Positions 23,779 through 32,816 of a stretch of DNA of 63,638 nt are shown here, piece after piece (position 1 is the stretch's first letter; each line of letters begins with the position of its first letter). The stretch spans positions 1-63,638 of the forward strand of contig CAZSUZ010000003.1 of the NCBI GenBank assembly GCA_964610165.1, given 5' to 3'. The stretch is from MFZZ01 sp964610165 (lineage in GTDB: Bacteria > Patescibacteriota > Microgenomatia > UBA1406 > GWC2-37-13). The notes under the pieces are model-generated. The model was given only the letters and a program-made list of their open reading frames with translations, did not search any database and was not told where the DNA came from. Both the position numbers and the translations under genes were made by a program.

Positions 23779-25128
23779 ATGCACCAAACAAGAATTCGTA
23801 ATCTTTCATTCAAAAAAGAACAAAAAGGCATAATCTGTTACTGGATGAGCCGCGACCAACGAGTAGAGGATAATTGGGCATTAGTATATGCACAACAACT
23901 TGCACAAAAACAACAAACTGCTGTCATTGTAATATTTTCGTTAGCACCGACATTTTTAGGCGCAACTCTTCGACAATACGATTTTATGCTCAAAGGGCTT
24001 CAAGAAGTAGAGGTGAGTTTAAAAAAATATAATATTCCTTTTTATGTATATCTTGGAACAGCAACAGAAACTATTCCTAAAGCTATACAAGATCTAAAAA
24101 TTGGAACATTGGTTACAGATTTTTCACCTCTTAGAATAAGTCGTGAATGGAAACAACAAATTGCTTCAAAAATACAAATTCCATTTTATGAAGTTGATAC
24201 ACATAATATAATTCCAATCTGGGAAGTTTCTGCAAAACAAGAATATGCAGCTTACACAATTCGTCCAAAAATTCACAAACTTCTTCCCGAATATTTAATA
24301 GAAATTCCCAAATTAAAAAAACAAATTGAAACAATTTCTAAAAACAAAATTGATTGGAAAAATTTATATGATTCGTTACAAGTGAATACAGATGTAAAAC
24401 CTGTTAGTTGGATTATTCCAGGAGAAAATGCAGCTAAGAAAACACTAAAAAAATTTATAGCAGAAAAATTAACTAGTTATGATTCATTGAGAAACGATCC
24501 TAGCAAACAATTCCAGTCGGATCTTTCGCCATATCTTCATTTTGGGCAATTATCTGCACAAAGAATTACCTTAGAAATTTCCAAAGCAAATGCGCCACAA
24601 AAAGACAAAGAAGCTTTTTTGGAAGAATTAATTGTGCGTCGAGAACTTGCAGAGAACTTTTGCTATTTTAATCCAACATATGATTCTACTGAAGGTTTTC
24701 CTCAATGGGCCAAAAAATCATTAACCAAACACATAAAAGATAAAAGAGAGTTAATTTATTCAAAAGAAGAATTCGAACAAGCAAAAACACACGATGAATT
24801 GTGGAATGCAGCCCAATTAGAGATGGTGAAAAAAGGAAAAATGCATGGGTACATGAGAATGTACTGGGCGAAAAAAATATTAGAATGGACAAAAACACCA
24901 AAACAAGCTATGGAAATTGCGATTTATTTAAATGATAAATATGAACTTGATGGTCGTGATCCAAATGGATATGTAGGCATTGCCTGGAGTATTGGAGGAG
25001 TCCACGATAGAGCTTGGTTTGAAAGACCAATATTCGGACTTATTCGTTTCATGAGTGGAGTAAGTTTAGCAAAAAAATTTGATACCAAAAAATATATTTA
25101 CTCCGTAAGTAATAATTTATTTTACTAA
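23779..25128 (+). CDS. Class II deoxyribodipyrimidine (CPD) photolyase
   Basis: A 449-residue light-driven repair enzyme that splits cyclobutane pyrimidine dimers. The N-terminal photolyase fold begins ICYWMSRDQRVEDNWAL, a class II signature. The FAD-binding half contains RRELAENFCYFNP (about residue 293), LWNAAQLEMVKKGKMHGYM, RMYWAKKILEWT (about 362) and LDGRDPNGYVGIAWSIGG (about 395), all typical of class II rather than class I enzymes. Length is normal. The 3' end overlaps the convergent 745-residue gene by 12 bases. Confidence 0.95.
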   Translation: MHQTRIRNLSFKKEQKGIICYWMSRDQRVEDNWALVYAQQLAQKQQTAVIVIFSLAPTFLGATLRQYDFMLKGLQEVEVSLKKYNIPFYVYLGTATETIPKAIQDLKIGTLVTDFSPLRISREWKQQIASKIQIPFYEVDTHNIIPIWEVSAKQEYAAYTIRPKIHKLLPEYLIEIPKLKKQIETISKNKIDWKNLYDSLQVNTDVKPVSWIIPGENAAKKTLKKFIAEKLTSYDSLRNDPSKQFQSDLSPYLHFGQLSAQRITLEISKANAPQKDKEAFLEELIVRRELAENFCYFNPTYDSTEGFPQWAKKSLTKHIKDKRELIYSKEEFEQAKTHDELWNAAQLEMVKKGKMHGYMRMYWAKKILEWTKTPKQAMEIAIYLNDKYELDGRDPNGYVGIAWSIGGVHDRAWFERPIFGLIRFMSGVSLAKKFDTKKYIYSVSNNLFY

Positions 25129-27354
25129 TACTGCACCTAATTCTACAATCATTTCTGAGGTGCGTTTAATAGGAGAAAGTACAGGTGAAGAAACACGGAT
25201 ATTTTTTGAAGGAGTTATATAAAAATGAATTCGCTGTACATTTTGAATAGAAGGATATACATGTAATGGTAATTTTTTATTTATTTCAATATCAGATATT
25301 ACTCCAATAAAAAGATACTCGCTATTGTTTTGACCTAAAGCGATAATAAATTCTTTAACTAAACGATCCTTTTCTGTCTGATTTAAACCCAAATTTGTTC
25401 CAATTTTATCAGTGCTTGTAACCACATCAGAGGACTTAATTAGCCACCCTTTTTCTGGTCGATTAAATGTTAAAGATTTATATTCATAATAAATATGAGA
25501 ACGTACATTATTGTTTACAAGAATTGAATTACCTTGGGTTTTTACTGACCATTGATTATTGATCTGACTTGGATCACTATAGACAATATTTTTATCCAGA
25601 GAAATAGTGTACGTTTGGTTTGTGCCACTATATAAGAAAAGAGAAGGGGAGCTACTCGTTACTGCTAATCTGCATAATCCATCAGAATTATTTTTACTTA
25701 AAGAAATTATCTGATTTTTAAACCAGTCCAATGATGCAGGTTCTATATCATTTTGAGCTGCAAAACGATTAATTGCATTGATATATTCATTCACGTTATC
25801 AAGAATTTCTTGATAACTATCCGTATAATCTAGCACGATATACCAAATATCAAATTCACTTGCTTCAACCTTAGCAAAGGTTAATCCTTCAAACTGTTGT
25901 ACTTCATCATAACCTGTAGTCGTAGCCGCTTTTTGACATCTTTTACTATGAATTGTTGGAATAGGGGTATTTACATATTTTGTTGGAGTTGAAGTATTAT
26001 TTACTGTCGGATTATCAGTAACTGTAATACTAGGTTGCGTAGTACTAACATTTGGTGTTGTCGTTGCAATAGAAGTTATGGTTGGTATAGCACTCGGTGC
26101 CGCAGTTGGGAACTCTAAAGTGCCTTGTTTTTGAGATGAATCATTTGGATTCTGTGCCATAATACCTGCTACTTCTTCACTGCCATTAAATGCAAGTGAA
26201 GAATTAGAAAGATTCTTAATTGCAGAAACCGCAGCATAGAAAGTAACACGATAACCTGAATTTAATTCACTATAACCTCTAAATAAATAATATGGTTCCA
26301 ATGAATCTTGTTTTAACTGTGAAGGTTTTTCTAAATAAACTAAGATTTCTTCTTCAATCACTGCATTTTCAGCAACTGCACGATTATTAGGATATACATT
26401 AGTAAAAGAAACATCACCTTCGCCTGATGGCTTTGATATAAAAAAATTCATCTTACCTTCTTGAAGTAAATTCAGCGCTTCTTCACGAGTAAAAAGTTGA
26501 GTAGGCGAATATGCAGTGTTTATCAATAATGGTCGTATATTCGAATTAAAAGATACTACATTTCCTTTTCTTAGATCAATACCAATAGTAATTGTATTAA
26601 AATCATTATTTCTTGCAAAACCATCTTTATTATCTGATGTGTCTAAAATTGAATCATCTTTTGAATTAATTAAATTTCTAAAAAAATATGAAATTTCATG
26701 CAAAGAATTTTCTTCTTTTATATTTAAAAGTCCAATTGGATTTAATATCGGATAACCCATAATCTCCCAATCTCTATGAAGTTCATAATATCGTATATAA
26801 TCATTTTCTTTACTGTATGTAGCTGTTATACGAAGACTATCATCATATAAACCAACAGTTTTTATGAATGTATATATTTGTTCTTCAATTGGTATTGTTT
26901 GTGCATTAGCTGGTTGTTGTACTAATGGAATACCTGTAATAGACGAATAGACAACTTCACCATTATCAGTATTTAATAAAAAAAAGGATGGAGAATCTAT
27001 TAAATTTGTATAGAGATGGTAATTTCCAGATTGATTATATTCTTCTTTAGTGGCAAAGATATCTGATAACCTAGTAATTTCTTCTGGTCTATATTCTGTT
27101 TTAAATAAATATCTACTAGAATTTTCTTTCGGTGTAGCTTTGGCGAAAAGTAGTTTATTTGATTCTATCCACTTTACAAACTCAGGTTGAGGTATTGACT
27201 GTATTGGGATTTCTGACTGAACTTCAGGAACAATCTCATTAACTTTTGAAGTTGAAGGTTTCTTAAAATAGTAATAACTAGAAACAGAAATAATCAACAA
27301 TACAAAAAAGCCTAGGCCAATAATAATTTTGCTTTTCCTAAAAATGTTAAACAT
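25117..27354 (-). CDS. Large membrane-anchored extracytoplasmic protein, 745 residues
   Basis: One N-terminal anchor (IIIGLGFFVLLIISVSSYYYF) is followed by a long ectodomain: an N-terminal domain to about residue 410, a Ser/Thr/Pro-rich linker (about 415-480, many TTTP/TPTP-like steps) and a C-terminal domain of about 250 residues. The linker type is that of cell-surface proteins. There is no LPXTG or SLH motif, and no enzyme motif that I recognise. Single gene; TACATT lies six bases before the ATG. Confidence 0.82.
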   Translation of the reverse strand: MFNIFRKSKIIIGLGFFVLLIISVSSYYYFKKPSTSKVNEIVPEVQSEIPIQSIPQPEFVKWIESNKLLFAKATPKENSSRYLFKTEYRPEEITRLSDIFATKEEYNQSGNYHLYTNLIDSPSFFLLNTDNGEVVYSSITGIPLVQQPANAQTIPIEEQIYTFIKTVGLYDDSLRITATYSKENDYIRYYELHRDWEIMGYPILNPIGLLNIKEENSLHEISYFFRNLINSKDDSILDTSDNKDGFARNNDFNTITIGIDLRKGNVVSFNSNIRPLLINTAYSPTQLFTREEALNLLQEGKMNFFISKPSGEGDVSFTNVYPNNRAVAENAVIEEEILVYLEKPSQLKQDSLEPYYLFRGYSELNSGYRVTFYAAVSAIKNLSNSSLAFNGSEEVAGIMAQNPNDSSQKQGTLEFPTAAPSAIPTITSIATTTPNVSTTQPSITVTDNPTVNNTSTPTKYVNTPIPTIHSKRCQKAATTTGYDEVQQFEGLTFAKVEASEFDIWYIVLDYTDSYQEILDNVNEYINAINRFAAQNDIEPASLDWFKNQIISLSKNNSDGLCRLAVTSSSPSLFLYSGTNQTYTISLDKNIVYSDPSQINNQWSVKTQGNSILVNNNVRSHIYYEYKSLTFNRPEKGWLIKSSDVVTSTDKIGTNLGLNQTEKDRLVKEFIIALGQNNSEYLFIGVISDIEINKKLPLHVYPSIQNVQRIHFYITPSKNIRVSSPVLSPIKRTSEMIVELGAVLVK

Positions 27355-27386
27355 TGATTTAATGTATCATTAAATAACAATTAATG

Positions 27387-28142
27387 TCAATTTTCATTTA
27401 AAATATACTTTTCAATAATATCTGCTAACCCTTCTTCTGTAACAGGCTTAGCTATTATATCTGCTTCTTTTTTAATAGAATCTTCACCGTTTTCCATTGC
27501 TACTTTTAAACCTGCATATTCAAACATTGGAATATCAAAACCGGTGTCTCCAACAGCAATTGTTTCTTCTTTTGTAATACTTAACTGATCCTGCACAAAT
27601 TTTAACCCATTTCCTTTTGTCGCATCGCGATGAAAAACAAGAACGCCAGTTAAGGAATAATCTAACCAATGTCTACCGACATAAATATAATAATCTGTAG
27701 GCAAATTTTGAATGGCATTTTTTAGCAAGGTTGCTTGTACACTGTCTTTACAAGTAAAGGAAAGGCCTGTTACTAAACCTTCAGATGTATCTATATCATC
27801 ATTTATCCAATGATTATCTATACAAAATCCAACCTCAGCAAAATGAGGATTTGTTATATTCAACATTTCCTGAACTTCAACATGTGGAATATGTAAATTA
27901 AACAACGTATCTCCTTCTGGATTAATAACTTTTGCACCATTTTCTAACACATGATATGCTGGTGGAAGTTCTAATACATTTCTCATGTATTCTAAATCTG
28001 TTTTAGATCGGGCCGAAACTAAAGAAACGTGTAATTTTTGTGCAGCTTTCTGAATAGATTTTTTTACTCGTTCTGGAATTGTATCTGTTCCTTCAACAAC
28101 AATTGTTCCATCTATATCGAGTGCTAAAAGCTTATATTTCAT
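27387..28142 (-). CDS. HAD-superfamily phosphatase, Cof type
   Basis: A 251-residue HAD hydrolase. Motif I is LALDIDGTIV (Asp nucleophile at residue 9), motif II the Ser in VSLVSARS (about 42), motif III Lys in ATKGNGLKF (about 175) and motif IV GDTGFDIPMFEYAG (about 200). The C2B cap between motifs II and III is typical of the Cof/sucrose-phosphatase-like branch. The natural substrate is unknown (a sugar phosphate is likely by family). TATAAA ends six bases before the ATG, with no SD. Confidence 0.9.
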   Translation of the reverse strand: MKYKLLALDIDGTIVVEGTDTIPERVKKSIQKAAQKLHVSLVSARSKTDLEYMRNVLELPPAYHVLENGAKVINPEGDTLFNLHIPHVEVQEMLNITNPHFAEVGFCIDNHWINDDIDTSEGLVTGLSFTCKDSVQATLLKNAIQNLPTDYYIYVGRHWLDYSLTGVLVFHRDATKGNGLKFVQDQLSITKEETIAVGDTGFDIPMFEYAGLKVAMENGEDSIKKEADIIAKPVTEEGLADIIEKYILNEN

Positions 28143-28199
28143 GTCCCATTTATAACATAGATAAATGCAAAAAACAAAATATGTTATAGTAGTAACCGC

Positions 28200-29414
28200 A
28201 TGATTGAATCACAGACAATTAATGAGTTAAGAAGTGATCCGCCTACGCCAACAGAGATTGTTCAAATGGCTCCTGTAGAACGGAATGAGTTAATGGCATT
28301 ATCTCCAGAAGTATTAAACTTTGCTTTTAAAGGATTTCTAACTGGAAAAAGATTAGAAATGTTTCATAGAGAAAAAGAATGGTTACCTTCTGCAGATCTT
28401 ACTAATGCAATGTTATACGCAGGCAACGATAACTTTAATGGCCTAAAACAACATACATTAGAGACAATTGATCAGTTACATGTTGAACTCCTTAATACAG
28501 ATAACACTATTTCAACATTTCCTGTAAAAACAGCTAACATTTTTCGCTCCTTGGAAATTGTTGAACGAATAGTAAATAAACAATTACGAAGAACTGGTGA
28601 ACCTGTCATTGCTCATAATTACAGATGTTTACTTCGTACTCAACAAATTATTAATTACTACAATGAACTGCACAATTATTATGGATCTAATTCCAGACAT
28701 ACGCCAGAAATTGCAGAAGCAGAATATATTACTTCAAACTTACATGATTTTGAAGAAGATCCTATTATTCAAGCTGATGAAAGTATTCATATAGGTCGAA
28801 CAAAAGTTATTCCAAATCCAGATGACAAGGAAAATAATAAAATTCTTTTTTTAAGACGTGCTATGCAAAATAAAAGAGGATATACATCTATTCTTGAAGA
28901 TATGAAATTAGATCTTAATCCAACTCAAATTCACTATATACAAAATGCATTACGGGCATTAAATAGTAGTGAAATTGAGAAAGATATGATTATTGAACAT
29001 TTAATGGGTATTGTTCATGAAGAATATGCAGCTATTACATTATTTGATGCTGAATCTTTTGTGCTCAGTAGTATTCCCATATATATTAAAACCGGAGCAG
29101 ACCGGCCTGACAATTTGGCAACATACTTTATGAATCAAACTTCATCACATCAATTAGTTCCAGTTCCACCAGCAAAACTTACCAATAAAGCGCAAGAAAA
29201 TTTATTTATGTTTGATCTTGCAGAAATTCACATGCTCCTTGATAGTCCCAATTTATTGGCATCACCGATAATTTATAATTCACTTGAAGAAGTAAATAGT
29301 CCCAGTTCCTTAAAATTTTTCCCATCTCGCTGGGCAAAATTGGTTTTACTAGGTTTATCTCCAAATCAAATGTATACCATTCCAGACAATGGAGGATTAC
29401 CAGAACTTATTTGA
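28200..29414 (+). CDS. Hypothetical soluble protein, 404 residues
   Basis: Not recognised. Begins MIESQTINELRSDPPTPTEI; mostly helical, no signal peptide or membrane segment. Notable parts are YAGNDNFNGLKQHTLETID (about residue 80) and EHLMGIVHEEYAAITLFDAE (about 268). TATAGT lies nine bases before the ATG, so it has its own short-leader promoter. It ends shortly before the FMN riboswitch and is not part of that unit. Confidence 0.75.
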   Translation: MIESQTINELRSDPPTPTEIVQMAPVERNELMALSPEVLNFAFKGFLTGKRLEMFHREKEWLPSADLTNAMLYAGNDNFNGLKQHTLETIDQLHVELLNTDNTISTFPVKTANIFRSLEIVERIVNKQLRRTGEPVIAHNYRCLLRTQQIINYYNELHNYYGSNSRHTPEIAEAEYITSNLHDFEEDPIIQADESIHIGRTKVIPNPDDKENNKILFLRRAMQNKRGYTSILEDMKLDLNPTQIHYIQNALRALNSSEIEKDMIIEHLMGIVHEEYAAITLFDAESFVLSSIPIYIKTGADRPDNLATYFMNQTSSHQLVPVPPAKLTNKAQENLFMFDLAEIHMLLDSPNLLASPIIYNSLEEVNSPSSLKFFPSRWAKLVLLGLSPNQMYTIPDNGGLPELI

Positions 29415-29456
29415 AATTAACTTGCACAACATAAAAGTCTTGCTATACTGTTTGTA

Positions 29457-29641
29457 ACCTTCAGGGTAGGGTGAATCAAAAGTAATTTTGATAATTCCCA
29501 ATCGGTGGTATAGCCCACGAGCAAGATTCAGGAAACTGATGAACGCATGATTCGGTGAGTCTTAACAAGATAACTCCGAGGCCGACGGTACAGTCCGGAT
29601 GAAAGAAGGAACCTCCCTCTATTGTGGTGGCCTCTCCCTGA
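29457..29641 (+). ncRNA. FMN riboswitch (RFN element) with expression platform
   Basis: The aptamer (29457-29610) shows all the conserved RFN blocks in order: AGGGTAGGGTGAA, AATTCCCAATCGGTGGTA, AGCCCACGAGC, GATTCGGTGAGTC, GAGGCCGACGGTACAGTC and CGGATGAAAGAAGG. P1 is CCTTC/GAAGG (29458-29462 with 29605-29609). The platform after it contains GGCCTC (29629-29634), complementary to aptamer GAGGCC (29578-29583), and CCCTGA (29636-29641), complementary to aptamer TCAGGG (29461-29466). Refolding that disrupts the FMN pocket is therefore possible. There is no obvious U-run terminator, so control may act on translation or by refolding. Confidence 0.94.
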
Positions 29642-29665
29642 AAAATTATTAATTATTTTTACACC

Positions 29666-30622
29666 ATGTTTTTTAAAACTAAACCTCAAATAGGTCCGTA
29701 TCTTATTATGATTGCTGCTTCTTTATGGGCAATTGATGCATTGTTTCGTACTCAATTAACATATTCCATTCCATCTTCCTCGATAGTGTTCTTTGAACAT
29801 ACTATTGGATTTCTTTTACTGAGTCCTATTTTTTTCAAAAATTGGAACACAATTAAAAAACTTTCAACTAAAGAATGGATTAATTTTATTGCATTAACAG
29901 TTGTAAGTAGTGTGTTAGGGACAATTCTATTTACTCAAGCATTAGCAAAAAGTTTTGCCGAATTTGATTTTGTTACTCCTATATTGCTACAAAAATTGCA
30001 ACCAGTTTTTGTAATTGGATTATCTGCATTATTCCTAAAAGAAAAAATTACAAAACGTTTTCTTATTTTTGCAGCACTTGCCTTAGTCGGAAGTTACTTA
30101 ATGACTTTTGGCGCTCAAATGGTTCAGTTAACCTTACAAGGAAAAGAATTAGTATTTGTTCTGTCTGTTGGAGCAGCTCTATGTTGGGGTGGAGGAACAA
30201 TTCTTAGTAAAAAAGCATTAAAAACGTTAGATTTTCCAGCTGCAACAGCAATGCGATTTTTACTCGCCATTCCAATTTCTTTAATTTTTGCATTTTCGTT
30301 AAATCAAACTTATGATTTTACTCAACTTGGTTTTGATCAGATTTGGAGATTTTTAGTTATTGCATCGGTAACCGGCGGCGCAGGTGCAATATTTTTATAC
30401 TACAAAGGATTACAACATACAGATGCAAAAGTTTCTACATTTGCAGAGTTAATGTTGCCAATTGTTAGTTTATTAATTGCATTAACTACATTGAATCCAT
30501 ACGGTGAACCACAAAAACTTACAGTTGCAAATATTATTGGAATTCTGATTCTTATTGTTTCAATGATCTCAATTACAATGGAAAATAAAGTAACAAATAA
30601 ATCTATTGCAGAAGAAAAATAA
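29666..30622 (+). CDS. EamA/DMT transporter under an FMN riboswitch, probable riboflavin importer
   Basis: A 318-residue inner-membrane protein with about ten transmembrane helices in two EamA repeats (residues 10-145 and 160-300). Family marks: IAASLWAIDALFR at the start and GAALCWGGGTILSKKAL opening the second repeat. The FMN riboswitch 25 bases upstream is strong context for flavin transport; RibN riboflavin importers belong to the same DMT superfamily and are often riboswitch-controlled. Substrate assignment is inference. No other rib gene is in the window, so the cell may depend on imported flavin. A strong terminator follows 14 bases after the stop. Confidence 0.88.
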   Translation: MFFKTKPQIGPYLIMIAASLWAIDALFRTQLTYSIPSSSIVFFEHTIGFLLLSPIFFKNWNTIKKLSTKEWINFIALTVVSSVLGTILFTQALAKSFAEFDFVTPILLQKLQPVFVIGLSALFLKEKITKRFLIFAALALVGSYLMTFGAQMVQLTLQGKELVFVLSVGAALCWGGGTILSKKALKTLDFPAATAMRFLLAIPISLIFAFSLNQTYDFTQLGFDQIWRFLVIASVTGGAGAIFLYYKGLQHTDAKVSTFAELMLPIVSLLIALTTLNPYGEPQKLTVANIIGILILIVSMISITMENKVTNKSIAEEK

Positions 30623-30636
30623 ACATTTTATTGATG

Positions 30637-30675
30637 GGTGCGGTAATGTAAAGTAAAAAATTACATTACCGCACC
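30637..30675. terminator. Bidirectional terminator between convergent transporter genes
   Basis: A perfect 15-base-pair stem, GGTGCGGTAATGTAA (30637-30651) with TTACATTACCGCACC (30661-30675), nine-base AT-rich loop. It fills the gap between the EamA stop and the MFS stop. Confidence 0.85.
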
Positions 30676-31830
30676 TTAAGAATTATGATTCTTTACTAAT
30701 AACAAATTAATGATTAAAGTAGGCAACATACAAAATTGGATTATTATAATTGCATAAGCTGGCGAAAGTGTATCTGCAATAAATCCAATTCCAAAAGAAA
30801 CAATACCAAAAAAAATACTTCCAAAAAAAGAATCTAGTGACTGCATTGTTGCTCTTTGTTTATCTGTAAATTCTTTTTGCATTAAACTATTTTCAGCCAC
30901 ATACGAAACCCCAAATAAAAGTGAAGTTGATGACATTAATATTGGTGAAAAAATGCTAGGAAATAATGCGAATATAAAATTAATTATTCGATTATATATA
31001 TTAGTTATAAGTAAAATTTTAACTGAACCAAACTTTTTGTTCATTTTTCCTGCTAACCTAAAACTTATTGTTGCACCAACACTGGAAAGTGTTTTTGCAA
31101 TTCCAATTGCCCAAACAGGCCAAAGTGTACTGTAAAATGCTGATTGAAACTGATAAGAAGCTTCTCCAAAACCAAATCCTAAAATAGAAGAAAGACTTAA
31201 TAATCGTAACTTCTTATTTTCAACAAATTTACGAATTGCATCTTTTAAATGAACAAAAATATTTTCTTCAATTGTATTAGTTTCAATTTGTGGAGGAATA
31301 ACAAGGAGACTAATTATAAAACAACCAAGTTGTGATAAAACTGATAACCACATTACGAGTGGAAAAGACCATGATGCCAATATACCACCTACTAATGCAC
31401 AAATTGCAGCTGCAATCTGAAACATAGAATGTGTTTTTCCCATATATTCATCGTATTCGTGTTCTTTTTTATTTTGCTTTAATGTATCGTATAGAAGTGC
31501 ATCATTATTGCCACTATAAAATGAACGTGAAAGTCCTTCGATTATTGCACCAATAATTAAAAACATGTAGGAATCTGCTGCTGCATAAAAAATAGAGTAA
31601 AGAACTGCAGCAAATGCTCCAAGCATAAGAGTTTTTTTCCTACCAATATAGTCAGAGATTATTCCCGTTGGTAATTCAAACAAAGCAGAAGATATAAAAA
31701 CAATGGAAAAAACACTCATACCTAAGGCATAAGATCCAGTAACCTGTGCAAAATATATTATTGCGATTGGAGCATATAATCGCAGATCTGTAAAAAAATT
31801 AAACCACGTTAATAATGTAATATTGCGCAT
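30676..31830 (-). CDS. Major facilitator superfamily transporter
   Basis: A 384-residue permease with about 12 transmembrane helices. Motif A between helices 2 and 3 reads GIISDYIGRKKTLMLG (about residue 57). An interdomain loop rich in charged residues lies around 185-205. Substrate is not apparent; drug or metabolite efflux is typical of such proteins. It starts one base after the HEPN-like gene's stop, so it is probably carried on the same transcript as the toxin-antitoxin genes. Confidence 0.9.
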   Translation of the reverse strand: MRNITLLTWFNFFTDLRLYAPIAIIYFAQVTGSYALGMSVFSIVFISSALFELPTGIISDYIGRKKTLMLGAFAAVLYSIFYAAADSYMFLIIGAIIEGLSRSFYSGNNDALLYDTLKQNKKEHEYDEYMGKTHSMFQIAAAICALVGGILASWSFPLVMWLSVLSQLGCFIISLLVIPPQIETNTIEENIFVHLKDAIRKFVENKKLRLLSLSSILGFGFGEASYQFQSAFYSTLWPVWAIGIAKTLSSVGATISFRLAGKMNKKFGSVKILLITNIYNRIINFIFALFPSIFSPILMSSTSLLFGVSYVAENSLMQKEFTDKQRATMQSLDSFFGSIFFGIVSFGIGFIADTLSPAYAIIIIQFCMLPTLIINLLLVKNHNS

Positions 31831-31831
31831 A

Positions 31832-32341
31832 TTATAATACTAATCCAATTTCACGTGACATTTCTTCCCATGATACTCTTGACTTTTTTAAACCTAAAAA
31901 TAGTAATTCAATTGTTTTCCAACCACTACGAATACCTTTATATACATTTTCATAATCATATTGATCTAAAGAAATATATCTACTTTTAGGGTGTGATACT
32001 AAAATTCTATAACGCGAATAAAAAGTAAAATATTCGTTTAATTCTTTCTTTTTGCGAATCTTCATTACATCAAAAGCTCGTTCCCATTTATTCTTAAAAG
32101 ACAATGATTTATATTTTGTTGAAAGGGCAGCATTTTCTTTTTTTACTTCTTTTAAAAGAGGAGATCTTTCAATTTCTTCATTTATAATTGCTTCCATTGC
32201 TACTTGAAACAAAATAACGGCCTGAATACATTCTTCTGCTTCGACAAGTTCATGTTCTGGAGAAACCAGTTTAGATGCAGCAATCAAATGTTCAATTGAC
32301 TGATTTATAAGAAGTTCCGCGATATCTATTTGTACTGTCAT
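31832..32341 (-). CDS. HEPN-like helical protein downstream of doc
   Basis: A 169-residue helical protein. Around residue 110 is RYRILVSHPKSRY, which contains an R-x4-H arrangement (Arg112, His117), the catalytic motif of HEPN RNases; the preceding helices (AEECIQAVILFQVAMEAIINEEIE) look like the first HEPN helices. The fold assignment is from this pattern only. It lies 14 bases after doc and one base before the MFS gene. It may be a second toxin-type RNase or a partner of the Doc module. Confidence 0.55.
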   Translation of the reverse strand: MTVQIDIAELLINQSIEHLIAASKLVSPEHELVEAEECIQAVILFQVAMEAIINEEIERSPLLKEVKKENAALSTKYKSLSFKNKWERAFDVMKIRKKKELNEYFTFYSRYRILVSHPKSRYISLDQYDYENVYKGIRSGWKTIELLFLGLKKSRVSWEEMSREIGLVL

Positions 32342-32355
32342 AAAAAGTAATTATA

Positions 32356-32814
32356 TCATCGCAAGTGCATTAGTGACATTAATCTAGTTAAAAATGTTGA
32401 TGAGATAGTGTGCTGTTTAATAAACTCTACAACTTCTTTAAACTCTTCATCTTGTTTTTTATGTGAATTGGTAACTTTAATAGCAAAACTATACATAATG
32501 TCTTCATTCACAATAAAATCTAAATCATTTAATTTTAAAAACACAAATGTTGCCACAATTGAGATACGTTTATTACCATTATTAAAAGGATGAAATTTAT
32601 TAATAAAGTATAAATAGCAAGCAGCTTTTTCATATAAACTAGGATATAAATCATTACTACTAAATGTTTTTTGAGGAATAGATATAACACTATCTAATTT
32701 GTCAAAATAGGTATGAGCATAATTGGGAGGAGGGTCTTTTTGTTTTAGAAAATAACTATGGAGTTCTGTGCAGATAATTTCAAAATGATCTTTTGTTAAA
32801 TAATGAATACTCAT
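32356..32814 (-). CDS. doc: Doc/Fic-family toxin with altered metal-binding residue
   Basis: A 152-residue Fic-fold protein of the death-on-curing type; Doc phosphorylates EF-Tu and stops translation, while Fic relatives AMPylate. The active-site loop is HPFNNGNKR (His75 to Arg83). The canonical motif has Asp/Glu at position 79 (HxFx[D/E]xNKR) to bind magnesium; here it is Asn, so activity may be reduced or changed. Length and the lead-in EKAACYLYFINKFH fit Doc. It starts two bases after a small antitoxin-like gene. Confidence 0.85.
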   Translation of the reverse strand: MSIHYLTKDHFEIICTELHSYFLKQKDPPPNYAHTYFDKLDSVISIPQKTFSSNDLYPSLYEKAACYLYFINKFHPFNNGNKRISIVATFVFLKLNDLDFIVNEDIMYSFAIKVTNSHKKQDEEFKEVVEFIKQHTISSTFLTRLMSLMHLR

Positions 32815-32816
32815 GT

